Below, in pieces: positions 1 to 13,283 of a DNA stretch of 64,000 nt. The stretch's first letter is position 1. Each line of letters starts with the position of its first letter. Source of the DNA: Apis mellifera. Its lineage: Eukaryota > Arthropoda > Insecta > Hymenoptera > Apidae. The notes under the pieces are model-generated. The model was not told the origin of the DNA. It saw nothing but the letters and a program-made list of their open reading frames with translations, and did not search any database. Position numbers and translations under genes: made by a program. Location of the stretch: positions 8,941,736 to 9,005,735 of the forward strand of contig NC_037642.1 of the NCBI RefSeq assembly GCF_003254395.2, written 5' to 3'.

Positions 1-2407
1 TCTTCGAACTTTGTCTCTCTCGCCTCTGGCCAAATCAAGTCGAAATCTACTTGCTCGTGAAGCCTTTCCTTTCGAATCCTGAACATCGTTCTATTAATCG
101 TTGTTCGCAAATCAGAAAAAATCGAACGATTGACACGCAAGTACAGAAGTAAGAAAGTGACGAGAATAATTCTCAACTCTTGTTCTTTCTCTCTCTGCTC
201 GACACTTCTCGTACACGTCGAGTGGATTGAGATAGGGATCGTTAATTTACTTCTCCTCGTCGAGGAAAAATATTATTACTCGGCCGAGGTTAGATCGAGA
301 AACGCTACGAGAGATTCTAGTGTTTGGGATGAGAGAGGACTATGAGGGGAACACGATGAGATTTTCATTTAGAAAAATACTCGTTATCCCACGCGTATCA
401 AGCATCGCTCCTACGGAAATCGATTAATCGCGCCATTTACCATTCCCCGATTTATTCCCATCCAGGGAACGAGCTGTCTTCGAGCTCGAATTAATTATAT
501 CCCGTCTTAACGCAACCCATCACGCTTGTCATCGCCGATTAAATCTCTCCGTGTTATCGTCACGTATCGCCCTTTTCCCACTCTTTCCATCCGAGACATA
601 CATACATTCGCTCCGTGTGTGTGCACACGTCGTACTCGTCATAATAAATAATCGTAACGGAAAAGGGAGAGACGATAAACTCGTAATCGTTAACGAGGAT
701 CGGCCTTTTCGTTTGCCGTTCGATCGTGCAACGACAAAGGCGGATCCGCTCGTGAAATTACGTATAACGGGAGAGACGAGTACGCGGGCGAGGCCGCCGT
801 GCGTGGCTCTCCGTAACGGTAAGCCGTCTGGTAACGAGCGGTAAGCCTCTATTCCCAGGTGCGTAGCGGGAAATCGAAGACAAATGAACCTTCTCGATGC
901 AAAGTCTCTCTCCCTCTCTCTCTCTTTCATCCCATCCCTCTCTGTTTTTCCGCTACCTATCCTGGTATTCTGTGTCTTCTCTGGGGTAGGTAGTTTGTCG
1001 GAACGAGGTTATTCAGGGAGAAAGAACCGCAGTGAGAGAGAGAGAGAGAGAGGAGGGAAGAGAGAGTCTCTGTAAATTGAACGGTGTTATTTGCTAGGAA
1101 ATGGAAATCTTCGCGGAAATGCGCGCTTCTGCAATCTCTCTCTCTCTCTCTCTCTCCCACCCACCCCTCATCCACCCTCTGTTAATTTCTCGTTTGTTGT
1201 AGACTGCGAAGAAGGGAAAAAGAGGATGAGGGGGCGGTGACTTAAAAGCATGGTCTATAACCGATGGAAGGCAAAAGCGTTTAGCCAGGCTCGCGTTCTC
1301 TAGTGCGGCTAAATATAGATCCCTTGAAAATTCTGATATTTTCCAATAAAAAGAGAGAGAGAGAGAGAGAGAGAGAAGGGGGAGGGGGATAGAAAGAAGA
1401 AAAAGGAAAAAAAGAAAGAGAGAGAGAGAGAAAAAAGAGCCGTTCGCCTTTCTCGGTCGCCTCTTTTTCTCATCGATCTCGCGACAACTCTTTCGTGTAA
1501 TCCTTTCGCCGGTTACCAGGTCGGCACAAAGGGGGATGGAAAAAAGGGAGAGAGAAAAAAAAAAAAGAAAGAAAAAAGAAGAAAAAAAGAAAAAAGAGGT
1601 ACGCGTTTCTACAGGCTTCCTCCCTTTCCCCCTCCCTTCTCTCTCTCCCCGGCTTCTTTGCGAAAGATCGACGCCCATCGGGCGGCAGCGGTGCCGGCAC
1701 TCGATCCCGTGGAAAAGTTCCAATTTCCCTTTTATCGGGGATCCTGTTCCATTTCGGCCGCGCCGTAATATTACCTCCCGAACCGCGAGATTAAACGACG
1801 AACCGAGGAGAATTTCCTTTCTTCGCCGCGAAACCCTCCCTCCTTCCTCGATTGTGCGATCCAAGGATGAATTTCATAATGGCGACACCTCGGCATTTTG
1901 GTATCCGACGAATCGACAGCTATTCTCCGTCGAAAAAGTAATCTCTCGTGAAAATTACATGGAACACGTACACACACACACAGACAAGAGTATAGGAAAT
2001 AGAGAAAGAGTTGAGAGCGCTGTAAATTTCATTTCTAACGTAACTCATACGACGAGATCTTTCGTTCGAAATAAATTTAGAAATTTTGCCGGCGCCATCT
2101 TATCAATCGGCTCGTAATTCATAAATGATTTAAAATGCGTCAGTTCGAGACTGGGGAAAGTTGGCGCGCCGTGCGTGGTATCAACGGGCCATACGAGCCG
2201 CCCGTCATTTCCTCCCCAACTCCCTCCCCTCCTCGCCCTCCCGCTCCTCGCTCGGCCGCCGCCGGGGTGGCCATTATTTAAATTTCGTCCCCGCTGATTC
2301 ATCGTTTCAACGTCGATCTATGCCCGCCGCCGCGTTAGGCCGCGGAAATTTATCTATCCTGGAACGAGAACGAAGAAGAAGGGACGAGTTCGAGAGTTGC
2401 AACGAAT
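1..2407. other. noncoding, microsatellite-rich stretch
   Basis: I see no gene here. The block is dominated by simple sequence and GC/AT-mixed filler. Open frames on both strands, including a 256-codon minus frame, are translations of GA/CT tracts (runs of Ser-Leu or Arg-Glu). One minus-strand acceptor-like site with a long pyrimidine tract lies at about 1204-1232. The short open segment after it (1164-1203) has only a weak GTGGGT donor and is not called. Confidence 0.6.
904..1599. repeat. cluster of GA/CT microsatellites and purine tracts
   Basis: Seen directly: CT repeats at 904-927 and 1135-1156, GA repeats at 1034-1052 and 1351-1376, a purine-only tract to about 1438, and an A-rich GAAA tract at 1533-1599. 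Such clusters are common in hymenopteran introns. They create false acceptor pyrimidine tracts on the opposite strand. Confidence 0.9.
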
Positions 2408-2500
2408 TTAATCCCTCCCCTCCTCTTTTGCGAACAATTGATACCAACCGGTTTTCAACGATGCTCGGTTGCACGCAACGCGTAATTCTCTCCTCCATAC
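2408..2500 (-). other. candidate 3' terminal exon
   Basis: On the minus strand a very long pyrimidine tract (2503-2533, C/T-rich, ending CCAG) precedes position 2500. Read in phase 0 the frame runs 30 codons to a TAA at 2408 and begins VWRRELRVACNRASLKTG. A second frame is also open, starting with ATG at 2498 and running 63 codons to 2307. Two open frames behind one acceptor argue for caution. Phase 0 would fit the exon ending at 13284, but so would other candidates. No domain is recognised. It could simply be a GA-repeat artefact that mimics an acceptor. Confidence 0.15.
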
Positions 2501-2841
2501 CTGGAGGGAGAGGCGGGTGAGAAGGGGAGGATTTATTCGGGAGGAAAGCGCGGAAACGCTTAGGCAGACGCTCATTACCCTACCTTCGAACCACTAACCC
2601 AGTAAGCGGGAGCATTACCTGTGTCAATATCAACCCGCGCGCCACCCCCTCGGCTTACGCAGCCGGTTACACCCGTGGCTATTATATTGATCTTGACAAG
2701 AATTCGCTCGTTTAATCGACGCGTGCCCGCGATATTGGGTCTCTGCTTTGAGAGCAAACCGCGAGCCATCCCCCTTCCACTCCACCCTGCGCATCCCCTT
2801 ACGAAGCTGCGAGTGGAACGGGAGAAATTGGAAGTTGAAAT

Positions 2842-2892
2842 CTATCGTTCGATCGATCCTCGAGAGGAATCGAATATCGGATCAAAAATTTC
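2842..2892 (-). other. candidate short 3' terminal exon
   Basis: A minus-strand acceptor with a CT-rich tract (2895-2918, ending CTCCAG) is followed by 16 codons and TAG: EIFDPIFDSSRGSIER. It is phase 0, so it also fits the donor at 13284. The pyrimidine tract is the complement of a GGGAGAGAG microsatellite, so it may be accidental. Only one of several mutually exclusive 3' ends in this part of the window can be real. Confidence 0.12.
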
Positions 2893-5854
2893 CTGGAGGG
2901 AGGGAGAGAGAGATATTTCTTTTTTGCAGAACAGGGGGAAAGGATGGCGGTGGGCGGCAGCCGATAATGAAGTAATCCGAGGAAGGAAACGGTAGCTCTC
3001 TGTCGGGGGATCCTCCTTTTTCACGGGCGGCGCCGATTCCGGACAGGGCCTGTCGTCGTGTGACATCCGAGCAGCCGCCAAAGGGATCGTTAGGCCGACG
3101 CGATTCTCTTCCAACGTGTACATCCACCCTTTAATCTAGCCTCTTGCCAGACGTTGCCTGAGATCGAAAGGGGATGAATCTCTTTTCGAATCCCTTTCCT
3201 CCGACGCGTTTCGCTTTCTACATTCTATTCTATTCTCGACAGGTGAGAAAAATTCCGTATACAATCCAACTAATTTGTTTCGCAAGATGTTAGTTAGATT
3301 TGGATGGAATATAAAATGTATTTATGTGTAAGGAGTAAAATAAGCGTCAATGGATATCTCTAATCACGTCTGTTTCATCTTTATTATACAAGTTTATACG
3401 AGTCCATCGATAGATAAATAGATAAATAACGGAAAGAGATAAAAGTTGGCGCGCTTTATCATCGTTAAAGAACGGAGGAAGAAACGCTATTCATTGAAAG
3501 ACAAACGAGCAATGAAAGTTGGGTGGAAAGTTGGGATCCAAGGGGCGACGATCTAAATCGATATAGCGCTCGAAAAACAGTGCCGACGATCTCCCTTCGG
3601 GGCGGGAAGAAGCCCGGAATAACCGAGGCTTCCCCCGCTAATCGCGCCCTTCCCTTTTGCCCGGGGAAACCACCCCTCCTCCTCCCTCCGACCAACTCTC
3701 GCTTTCCCCCGGAGGAAACGCGTCCACCTGAGAATGGATGACGCGGTCTCGGGCCCCCGTGGAAACGTAGTTGGCGGAGTTTCCTCGTTTACCTCGAGCG
3801 AGTTCGAAGCTGCATTAATTCCACGGTGACCGGGGGCCTTTTCCCGTAACGAACGACTGTACGACGACGACGACGAAATCTGTGCCACGGCGGCACGAAG
3901 GCCGTGGATGAAAGCTTCGCGTGAATATCAACGGTATTAAAGTTTAAACCGTCCCTTTTCGTTTGATACCCGGGACCCGAGCCGAGATTAAAGCGCGAAA
4001 CCGGGGGCGGCCCTGGAAACGTGGCGAAATTGTGTCTCGACCGGGACAAACAAAAAGAAAAGAAAAAAAAGAACCGAGGCCGCGAAGGACTTGATGAAAA
4101 TTCGAGAAACGGGAGCGCGCCGGTTTAGAATTGATATCCATTTTTTTGATAATGAGAAGAGAAAACGCGTGATAGAATTTAGAATATACATATATATTGA
4201 AGCATCGTAAGTGGGGCGAGTATTCGAGTTCGATCTCGTGGTAATTGTCGCGGTGTTGGAGAAACATCGGGGTGTAGATCCCTAGGAATCCCTCGTTAGT
4301 CTACGCCGCGTGTGACAGCGGAAGTTGGCCGTCGTTCGAGCGTGAACGGAACTTGCGAGGATTTCGGGGGACAAAGCTCCTCCTTATCCTCTTTTCGTCG
4401 CCGCCCTTGCCACTTGTTTTCGCCGCTCGTCTCGTTTACCACAACCTCTGGGAATTAGATATTGGGAGGAGAGGGAAAGATCGTAGTGGAAACGGTTCTC
4501 GTGCCTTTCGGCCTGGAAAATTAACGCGAATCTCGTTTTTTCTTTCTTTCTTTCTCCCGTTGAGACGATATTGTTTCGACGATGAAGCTTCATAAAGCGT
4601 TTAAATGGAATTCGAAGAAAATCCTTTTAAGCAAAGTTGCACAATTTTCTTTTCCTGGACCGAACGATTTCATGTTTCCATCTGTAATTTAAAATTCTCT
4701 CCAAGATTCTTAAGATGGATTTTTCATCGCATCGATACGAGGAATAAAAGTTTTCCAAAAATTAACAAGGATACGAAGAGGTGCGGCTCGTTAGTCATTA
4801 AAGTTGGCGCAAGTGTTCGTTAAGAGTTAATGATGCCATTAGACGTAAACCAGGGCCAGGATCGTTAAAGATGCGCCGCGAGTATCGCAATACAGCAACC
4901 GGGATACCGTAGTTGATCGAAGAATTCGAATGTTTTCGCGGAGATTATGAATCGTTTCTCGCCAATCTTTGGACCAGAGAAGAAAGAACGGCTCTTCTCT
5001 CTCCCTCCTCGACACAGCAGCAGGGAAAAAAAAACAGCGACTCGATTAACTCTTTCGTGATTCTCGACGAGATTCACCGAATTCCCGCAAACGTCGCCAG
5101 TTCTCACTTTTTCCACTCCCGGAATGCATTTCACTCCGTTTGGCACGTTTTGACGCGCGCCATGCCTCCCCCGTTTAAAAGAACTACGATTAAAAGACGA
5201 CACGCGTCGAGATACCAACACTGGTCTTTTTCCTCGCGAGTTCTCCAAACCCGAATTGAGCGATCGAACCGGTTTTCCCCAATTAACGCTCTTTATTTTG
5301 TTAGATACTCGATATTTTAATAAACACTCGCTTGTCATTTCACTCTACGAATCGTTAATGAATGGTATAATTGTTAAAATTGTTGTTCTAATGTCGAAAA
5401 GAAAAATGAAATAGTTATATCTTATATGAATCATATAGAATTCATTCATTCAACAACTTTCTGTCCGAATTGTGCTGACTCAACAATCTCAGCTTTGTAT
5501 AGAATGCTTTTTAAAGTTTCACATTCTGAATAATTTTTTTAATAAACCATTTTCGTATTACTTTCGTAACAATTCAACAGTTTTATTCTATCTTTCCAAA
5601 TACCTACAATTTTCTTCATAAGTCAAATAATCGTTCGACAACTTTTATTGTTATCCGAGGAATACGAGTGACGCGGCACAACGTTGTTGAACAGACACTT
5701 AGAAACTTACTACTCCCTCTCTTCGTCCACTCGGATGAACTCGCTCCCCCACGAAAACCACCTATATTTCACACCTTCTCCAACCGAACACCGCCCTAAA
5801 TCCCGCAAGAAACCACCCTCGTACGCGGAATAATATCGGCTAGTCCTAACAAGC

Positions 5855-6085
5855 TCCTCGACTCGGGGAGAGGGAGCTTCCTTGGCGCGAGGGAGGGGGT
5901 TTTAATGGACCGCGTGGGAGGGGACGGGGATGGAAATTTTTCCGCATGACCCGGCCCGTTAGCGACGACTAACGACCGCCGGGGACCGCGGATGCTGCGG
6001 GTTAAAGGGTCGTTGGGCTCGCGAGGCTCGGCTTAGCGGCTGCGGTCTCGCTACACCCTCGTTACGGGGGCCCTTGATTATTCTG
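5855..6085. other. GC-rich block
   Basis: A sharply GC-rich segment between AT-rich flanks, with runs of G, CCGGGG words and small dyads such as GTTAG...CTAAC near 5958-5974. It could be a promoter or CpG-rich regulatory element. No TATA box, initiator or adjacent first exon is visible, so the role is open. Confidence 0.3.
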
Positions 6086-7901
6086 AATACGCGTAAACAC
6101 AGCGCCCGTTCATCCCTCGGATGGAAAACGAGAGAGAAACCGCGTCAACATTTGGACTGGCAGCGCGATCCGACCAGAGCCGACGAAACACCCACCCGCC
6201 GAGGAGGAACCGGAATTCCCCAGCTGACCGCAAATTCTCTCGCTTGACGCTTCGCTGCTTATTTTCCGCTGAATTATGGATTCGAGTTCTCGAGGAAATT
6301 TCGAAATGTCGCTGCGCCGTAAAGCTTTGAACGGGGGGGAGGGAGTCGTGTTATACTTTTGCACGCTTTTATACGAGTCGTTCGTACAAATTGTTTACGA
6401 GTTGTTCACGAGTTATTCACGAACAACAAAAGCGTGTCCAATGGGAAATTCGTAAAATCGACACTCTTCGAAAGAAGTTGTTCTTCGAGTTGTTCAGGAT
6501 ACCTTTTGCGAAAGAAACGACATGGACGGTCGCGTGGATTTGCGATGGATTGTTCGATAAGGGAAAAAAATCTGCAAGAAAGTTTCTTTATTAACCAACG
6601 ATGCGAGGGTAGAGTGGAATGGAGGGATGATTATTTTTTTTCAAGGGCCTCGCGTGGCCGTTGGTCGTCCGCAAGGTCGAGAAAGTTTTCACGTGCTCGT
6701 TTCCACGGAACCGCGCTGTGTAAACACACCGGCTGCCAACGACAGGCACACAGCAGAGCTGATGCAGGCGGCCCTCTGCTTGCCGTCTGCCTTCTGTACG
6801 ATCCATGTTTCCATATGATCTATATTTACGGTTAATCGTTGTTTCTTATTTCAGAGACGCGAGGGAATTTTTTCTTCTTCTTCTTTCTTTTTTTATTGGA
6901 GAAATAATCGTCACTCGATTATTTCTTCCACGGATTAATCCACGGATGGACGATGGAAGAACATTTACCTCTTCTGTGTTTCACTTCTATTACGACTCTT
7001 TAGCGTTAAATTGTGCGCTTCCAATGGGCGAACCTGAACCTTCTCGCCATTAGCCGCTTATCTTAATGAAATCAAGCAAGTTATAGATGCTTCGAGCGCT
7101 CGTGTGAAACACGATCTTTATTGTTATTCTCCCTCCCCTCTCTCTCCCCAAGTTATATGCTCCTGCTCGACGACAGAAATGCTAGACTCGAAACTCGACG
7201 ATTACCTATGCGGCAAATCTCCTATGCGACGAAATATACGACGTGGTGTAATTTGTTTCGAAATGGAAAGGCATATAAAAACAAAGAAGGCGTGTATAAA
7301 ACTCTTTTCCTTATCCGTGACGAGCAGCACTCCATGCTTAAATAAGCATACACGCTGTGAAGTGAGAAAAAAAAAATATAGCAAGAATCTTGAAAAATAT
7401 ATACTCTTTGTACCGTTATATACAACAACGAACTTCATCTTTCGTAGGACGCATCTATCCGACCTATAAAATTCCTAGAGACATTTTTCAAGTTTCAACA
7501 TCCTTCGTGACGCTTCCCTTTACGAGATTAAATCGTCGCAGACTAAACATCTCCGACCACTTGATCCTCCCTCCCCCAACTTACACGAGAAAAATTCTTG
7601 CGTCCACGCGTTCGTTCCAGTCAAGTCGATTCGATCGCGGGGGGAAGAAAGAGAGGATTCGAGCTCGATTTACCGCGCCCTTTCAAGGGCAGAGGACCTT
7701 ATTACCGCGCGGTCGGAACGGTTATTGGTCGCCTTTATATCGAAGGTAAAACCTGTGAACATCGACGAAAGATGGCGCAACTCCTCTTATTCGCGGGGGT
7801 ATAATAACAGTGCTAACGACGGGGGGCGATATCAGCCTCCGGCTAAGGCCTCTTCCATCTATTTCTTTGCCTCTAACGAAAGAATAAGACACGGTATCCA
7901 C

Positions 7902-7919
7902 TATATATATATATATATA
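7902..7919. repeat. (TA)9 microsatellite
   Basis: Perfect TA dinucleotide repeat, nine units. Confidence 0.95.
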
Positions 7920-8340
7920 CATGGTCGACTCACGCTCTACCTTCTCCTAAAACTTGGTTCAGATAGCTTCAAAAGATTAAGGATATCTCTAAGGGATGAT
8001 ACTCGGTATTTATGGATTCGATGCTTAAGGATCTCCTTTTTCTTTTTCTTTTTCCCCCTCTCCCGAATTTCTCTCTCTCTCTCTTCATCTTCATCCAATG
8101 GAATATCCATTTCGAGTATTTCGAGAGACACGTTTATCGCTTCGTTAGACACGCTCACGATTCCTTCTGTGATTTCTAAGTACATACATACCTACGAGAG
8201 AGAGAGAAGAGTGCGTCCTGGAAAGGACTGCTTCTATCGTCGAGAGGCAGGTCTTCTTCCCTTTCACCGAGCTAGACAAACAACAACAGCGCTATCTAAA
8301 CGGGTCGTCGAGCCAGCTTCCCCTCTTCGTACACCTTCTT

Positions 8341-8359
8341 CCTCCTCCTCCTCCTCCTC
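8341..8359. repeat. (CCT)6 microsatellite
   Basis: Perfect CCT triplet run. It makes the overlapping plus-strand frame look serine-rich. Confidence 0.9.
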
Positions 8360-11300
8360 GCTCGACGAAAGATTAACTCGACATTACCGTACCCACCTCT
8401 CTTTCAACCCTCTCCCCTTTAACTCACTTTTCCGTGTCTCCTCGTCAGTCGACTAACTAACCCGCGAAAAATATTCCCTGTTTTCGTTCCGCCCGGTTAA
8501 TTTGATCGAGAAATTTTCAACGAGCAAGATAACGGACGGCGGATTAATCGGTGATTTACGCCGCTCGTTATGCTGGTTACGGGCATGATCGATGATTTAA
8601 CGCGTTTTCCTTAATGCATTCGACGGGATACGTGCGCACGCATACCGGACGTTGGAACCGGTACTTTACGCGCTTACACGCTCGTCGATTACGTGATATG
8701 CTCGATCGCGGACGCGGCCGGACGCGACGCTCGCGATTTAACATCCACTCTAATCCGCGATAATCAACACTTATGGGATAGTACGGCGCTGCGGTAGCCT
8801 CGATCACGGTCCGTTTAATGGCCGTTTCGATAATCAACTCGGTCGCAGCTGCTCTCAAAAATTCTAGTATCGCGTTACTCGTTGCACTCTTATTTATTTA
8901 CGGGGCGACGTATCGTGAAATGGAAACGGAGAACGACTACGAGACTCGAGACAGTCGCGGTGTACAGCAGCGGAATGAGATATCCGTTCTCTCTTTCCCT
9001 TTATCGCGGTTTATTCTCCGTTTCGTTCGCCCGTCAAAACTTGAGAAGAAACCTTGCCAAGGATTTAAGCGGCGACATTTTGATGAGACGCGGTATTTGC
9101 CGGGAATCGGAGGATTGAAAAGCGGAAAAGAGTAAGAGTTAAAGAATTCCTTTAGGCCGCCGTGATACGGCCGAGGGGCGTGCATACGCGCGAGAAATGG
9201 AAAAATATTACGCCCGCCCCTGGTATAAATTGATGCTTCGTACGCGGGAACAAAGCGCGTAACTGTCCGCCTTCGCGTCGTTTCATCCGACGTATAATGG
9301 AATCTTCCGAGCAGAAGAAAGACCTTTGCCAAGGATCAAAGGATTTGCTTCTTTCTCTCTCTCTCTCTTATGTCTCGTGATATGGCGATTTTTTTTTAAG
9401 CGTGTGTCGACACGCGTCCATATGTGTGTGCACCGCTACACTTGCAACCGTTGGAAACGTTTAACTTCGTTTCAAGATCTCGAGAGATTCGATTCCATCT
9501 TTCGAGCGATGAAAATAATCAGTTTACAGGAAAATGAAATTCGATAAACGATCGAGGAATTATCATGGTTTGTTGGGCCAAGGCTCGGGTCGGCCAACAA
9601 CACCGAGTCGCAATAGCTGGAACCGGACACGAGACGGCGAGTAGATTGGCAGGAAATCCGGGCTATCGGCGAAAGAGAGGAGACACAATCGGTTCGGGAT
9701 AATCCGAACGAGGGGTCCTCCTCCTCCGCGAGGATATCGAACGTCTGCCTATCGATTCGCTCGAAATGACGATACCTTTCCATCCATCGACCCCAATAAA
9801 CGAAACCGATTCCGCTCGTGGTGTAATTAACCGTAGCCAACGATACGTAATCGCCAACCAGAAAAATAGTCCACCTTCCTGAAAATAATTCCCTTCTCAT
9901 CGTTGTCAAAACTTCTTTTCCACGTTCCTCAGATTCTTCTTTGTCGGCTGCTTGCACCGCACAGGCAGAAACAAAGCGGATTCTCAGGCGCGACGAAGAC
10001 GAGACTCGGTTCGATGCAAAGATAAAAGAGCTATCACTGCGGATTTCTTTCCATTCGCCTCCTTTCTCCACCCAACAATGGTCGAATTCTCGATCGAGAG
10101 GGAGGAGAAACTCGGTTGGATTTTCCCATTTCTTCAACGATATTTTCTCATTCGACTTTCTCATTATGCCGCCACAACGTTTCACGGCCTCCGCACTCTG
10201 CAACTACACCTACCCTCCAGACACGGTGGTTGCAATCTCGCGCCAACGATAATTCAAACTCGTCCTCCAATTGGTCGCACTCGTCGCATTATACCTGAGA
10301 CTTAATCTAAACTTTCACGACAGGGGGAGAGGGGGACGTCGAGGGATGGCGAGCCCACCGTAACCGAGCATACAGTTCTAGACGATAAATATCGCCCAGA
10401 AGAAATTAACCCTCCCCCGAAAATGATCGTGGCTACCTGGAATAAATGACGTAGAAAAAACGGAGGGAATACAGGAGTTTCGTTACTCTATCGTCGACTC
10501 AATAAAACTCGAGAGACGAGAATCGTGTTCCGTGTTTTTTTAATCACTGTGTTTTCTTTTATTTTACTCATACACTCCTTATCCATACTTGTCTCCCCTT
10601 TTTCCCTTTTTCTCTTCCGTCTCTAACAACAATCTCTTCATCTCCTTTTGACATTTATCGTAGCAAGATGTAATTTGGATATCAGAGAGAGGAGGGAGAA
10701 AATATTTACGGTGGCGAGGGAGGAGATCGACGTTTTGGATCGTTAAAGGAAGACTGAAGTGGACAACGCCTCCTCCACGGATTAAGGGTTGAAAAGAGGA
10801 GAGAGAGAAAGAGACAAAGACTTCTCCTAATTTCCACTATGAACAAACAGATAAAATGTTTGTTGTAATTTCGCCAACGGAGAGAATTCGATTAAGGAAG
10901 ACCGACGCGTTGAACATCGCGCAAAAACTCAGCTCTCCTTCGAAACTCGCGCTCGATCTACGCTCGTGCGAACCATCCTCTGCACGCGTTAAATAATTAT
11001 TCCTAGATTAATTATCCCCAACGACGAATGTTGTCCAAATCGAAGATCGGCGAGAAGTTATAAATTATAGATTCCAAACACCGTTGCTCAAATAACACGA
11101 TCGTTCCCTCCCTCTTTATCGATCCTCTTCCGTTCGGGGCAAAAGATATTTCCCCCTCACGGAAATTCTCACGAAATTCCCCGGCCCGTTTAATCGAAAC
11201 GAAACGGAAGATAAATCTCGAGAGGACGGGGACAGAGAGACAAAGAGAGCGAGAGAGGATTCTCCAATTACGCGTAATGATGTAAAATCGTGGGGCGATA

Positions 11301-12009
11301 ATGGGTCCCCGACGTTCGCCACGCCGACGAGACACGTGTTCACTATTAATAGGCCAGCGCCGTTTTTATCCGGTCGTCGCGGGAGGGAAAAGCTCGAGGG
11401 AGAGGGAGAGAGAGAGAGAGGGTCGACGATGAAAAAGAGGAGACGCGGTGGCAGACCGATGGCGCCTGTCAGGGGTAAACACGGTTTTTTAACGGGCCGC
11501 TAAAGACAATAACAGAAACACCACGTTCGCCCTCCCCCCTCTCTCTTCCGCTGTTTCGAAGGAAACGGCCGATCTCTCCATGTCCGGGGTAACGGGCAGG
11601 AGGAACAGGAGCCGCGACCCAGACCGATTACTCCTACCAACTGGTCCCGCTTTTAACATCCGTCTCGATGATCTCTCTCTCTCTCCCTCTTCTCTCACCC
11701 TTTCATTCCACTTGTCGTGCTCTCTTTTCGTAGCCGTTCCGTGTCGCCGACCCGGCCGATTTGCCCGGCGATAAAGCTTAACGAGCGAAAGCGACGCGTA
11801 GAGACTAATCCTCGCTCTAGAATCTCCCTCTCTCTCTCTCTCTTTGGCATAAATGAAATTTTAGAGAGAGCGTGAACGAGGATTACGGGTAGGATCGTAA
11901 AACTTAAGGGAAGGGATATTTTAATAACGAGTTACCTCGTTAAAAAGTCTCGAGTCAGAGGAGAGGGGGTGGATCGTTTAATTGGTCGAAACGATCCGCG
12001 CGGTCGAAA

Positions 12010-12099
12010 TTAGTTCCGCGACTTTCCTATCCCGCCGCAACTTTCCACCTGGGTGGTGAATCCTTGCGGTGGAACGACAACTATAATATAAAGGGACAA
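12010..12099 (-). other. candidate 3' terminal exon
   Basis: A minus-strand acceptor with a strong C/T tract (complement of 12103-12140) ends in TTACAG before 12099. Phase 0 gives 29 codons and TAA, beginning LSLYIIVVVPPQGFTTQ. A second frame is also open for about 39 codons. It is the nearest phase-compatible candidate downstream of the 13284 donor (intron about 1.2 kb). The hydrophobic start is unusual for an exon joining an acidic region. No family is recognised. Confidence 0.15.
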
Positions 12100-13283
12100 C
12101 TGTAATAGAATGGGGGAGGAGGGGGAGAGGAAGGGGATTAATCGAGGCGACGGCGATATATCGAAGCGAGAAGAGGAAACGCGTCCGGAAAAATGAAACC
12201 TTTCGATATATCCTTTCCTCTCTCTTTCTCCCTTCCTCGTAGAATCCGTGGAGAATTTTAAAAGCTCGTTACAGCAAACTGCAACTTATTCGAAAGTCTT
12301 CGGTACAGAAGAGGTTAGCACAGGGAGAGTATCGAGAATATCGGCTACTTTAATTGGAATTCTTTCCCCCGCGTTTCGAGAAAAGTTAACGCGGCTATAC
12401 ACGCGTTATCCCCGTTAATAGATGTCTTCCTTTTCCACCCGTCGTTTAATATCGTTTCAAAAGGATCCTCTTCCTCTTTCCTTTCTCTTATTCCTTCGAA
12501 AATCTTTCTTCGGATCGAACACACCTCCCCTCTCCGAGGAGGGGATATTTCGTCAAGAGAGCGGAAGGGGGAGAAAGAGTAACGAACGAAAGAGGAGAAA
12601 GAGAGAGGTTTTTGTGTCCCCGATTCAATTTGCCGGATAAGGAGTCCCCCGGAATTTATCCCCGCCTTAAAAATCCTCTCGATATGAATCGAGCAACCGT
12701 CGACGTACAGCGCGACGACGCCTCTTTCTTCCTCGACCGGTTTCTTTTCTGCCACCTGTTCCCTTCTCCCCCCCCCTATTCATCCCGTTCCTCCCTATTC
12801 AGGGATTTCTATTTTCCATCGGACTCATCAAACCTTTCGATTCCACTGTGCATCGATTCGCTCGATCCCGTTCGTTTGGGTCGACTTTTCGCGCGCAAAG
12901 CAAGATTACGATGAGAGAAGGGCTCGTGCTCCCCTTTTTACGCGGTTCAAATCGAATATTCGAGTATATTCTGCCGATTATACGCAGTGCCAACTTTCTC
13001 CAAGATGGATTGAAACGGAGCTTTATTTACTCAAATTGAAAATACTTATTTTAAATCGTATGTAAAATGTCCAGGTTTTGCATTAGGAGAAAATTCGAGG
13101 TATCGTGCAATTCATGCGGTTCGACTTTAATATTCGAACTGAAAGATTCAATCGAAGCAGTTGCAAAATATAACTCAATCTCAATTTCCCTGGATTAGAG
13201 CAAAGTTTAATATTTTACAGGGTTCGATAATTGGCGACGCGAATGGGAAACGATAAAGATGATCGAGGAGGAATCGGACTTAC
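12100..13283. other. noncoding, probable intron
   Basis: No exon seen. On the minus strand this follows the GTAAGT donor at 13278-13283, so if that exon is real this is the start of its downstream intron. An AT-rich part lies at 13040-13220. Confidence 0.45.

Larger units (their letters stand above)
2157..4809 (+). promoter_or_regulatory. three spaced copies of AAAGTTGGCG
   Basis: Exact copies of the 10-mer AAAGTTGGCG lie at 2157-2166, 3442-3451 and 4800-4809, about 1.3 kb apart. More occur at 13998-14007, 54651-54660 and, in reverse, 56925-56934. All three copies here continue with C, giving TTGGCGC, which resembles the E2F core TTSSCGC. The copy at 3442 sits inside a small inverted repeat (GATAAA...TTTATC). 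The function is unknown, and the regulatory label is inference from over-representation only. Confidence 0.25.
2893..12009. other. noncoding stretch
   Basis: No supported gene. Notable contents: an AT-rich segment at about 5340-5660, a GC-rich block at 5855-6085, a short tandem array at 6396-6424 (CGAGTTGTTCA-type 11-12-mers), TA and CCT microsatellites at 7.9 and 8.3 kb, and an imperfect hairpin at 9568-9608 (GTTTGTTGG / CCAACAAC arms). The 243-codon minus frame at 9472-10203 has no recognisable domain, no clear splice frame and competing open frames on the plus strand. Confidence 0.55.

Noticed and set aside
2135..2152. tRNA-like B-box word (GTTCGAGAC)
   Set aside because: No A-box at the right distance and no cloverleaf can be drawn. 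A similar word at 33486 fails in the same way.
9472..10203. 243-codon minus-strand open frame
   Set aside because: No recognisable domain, three plus-strand frames open over the same DNA, and no convincing splice boundaries or codon bias.
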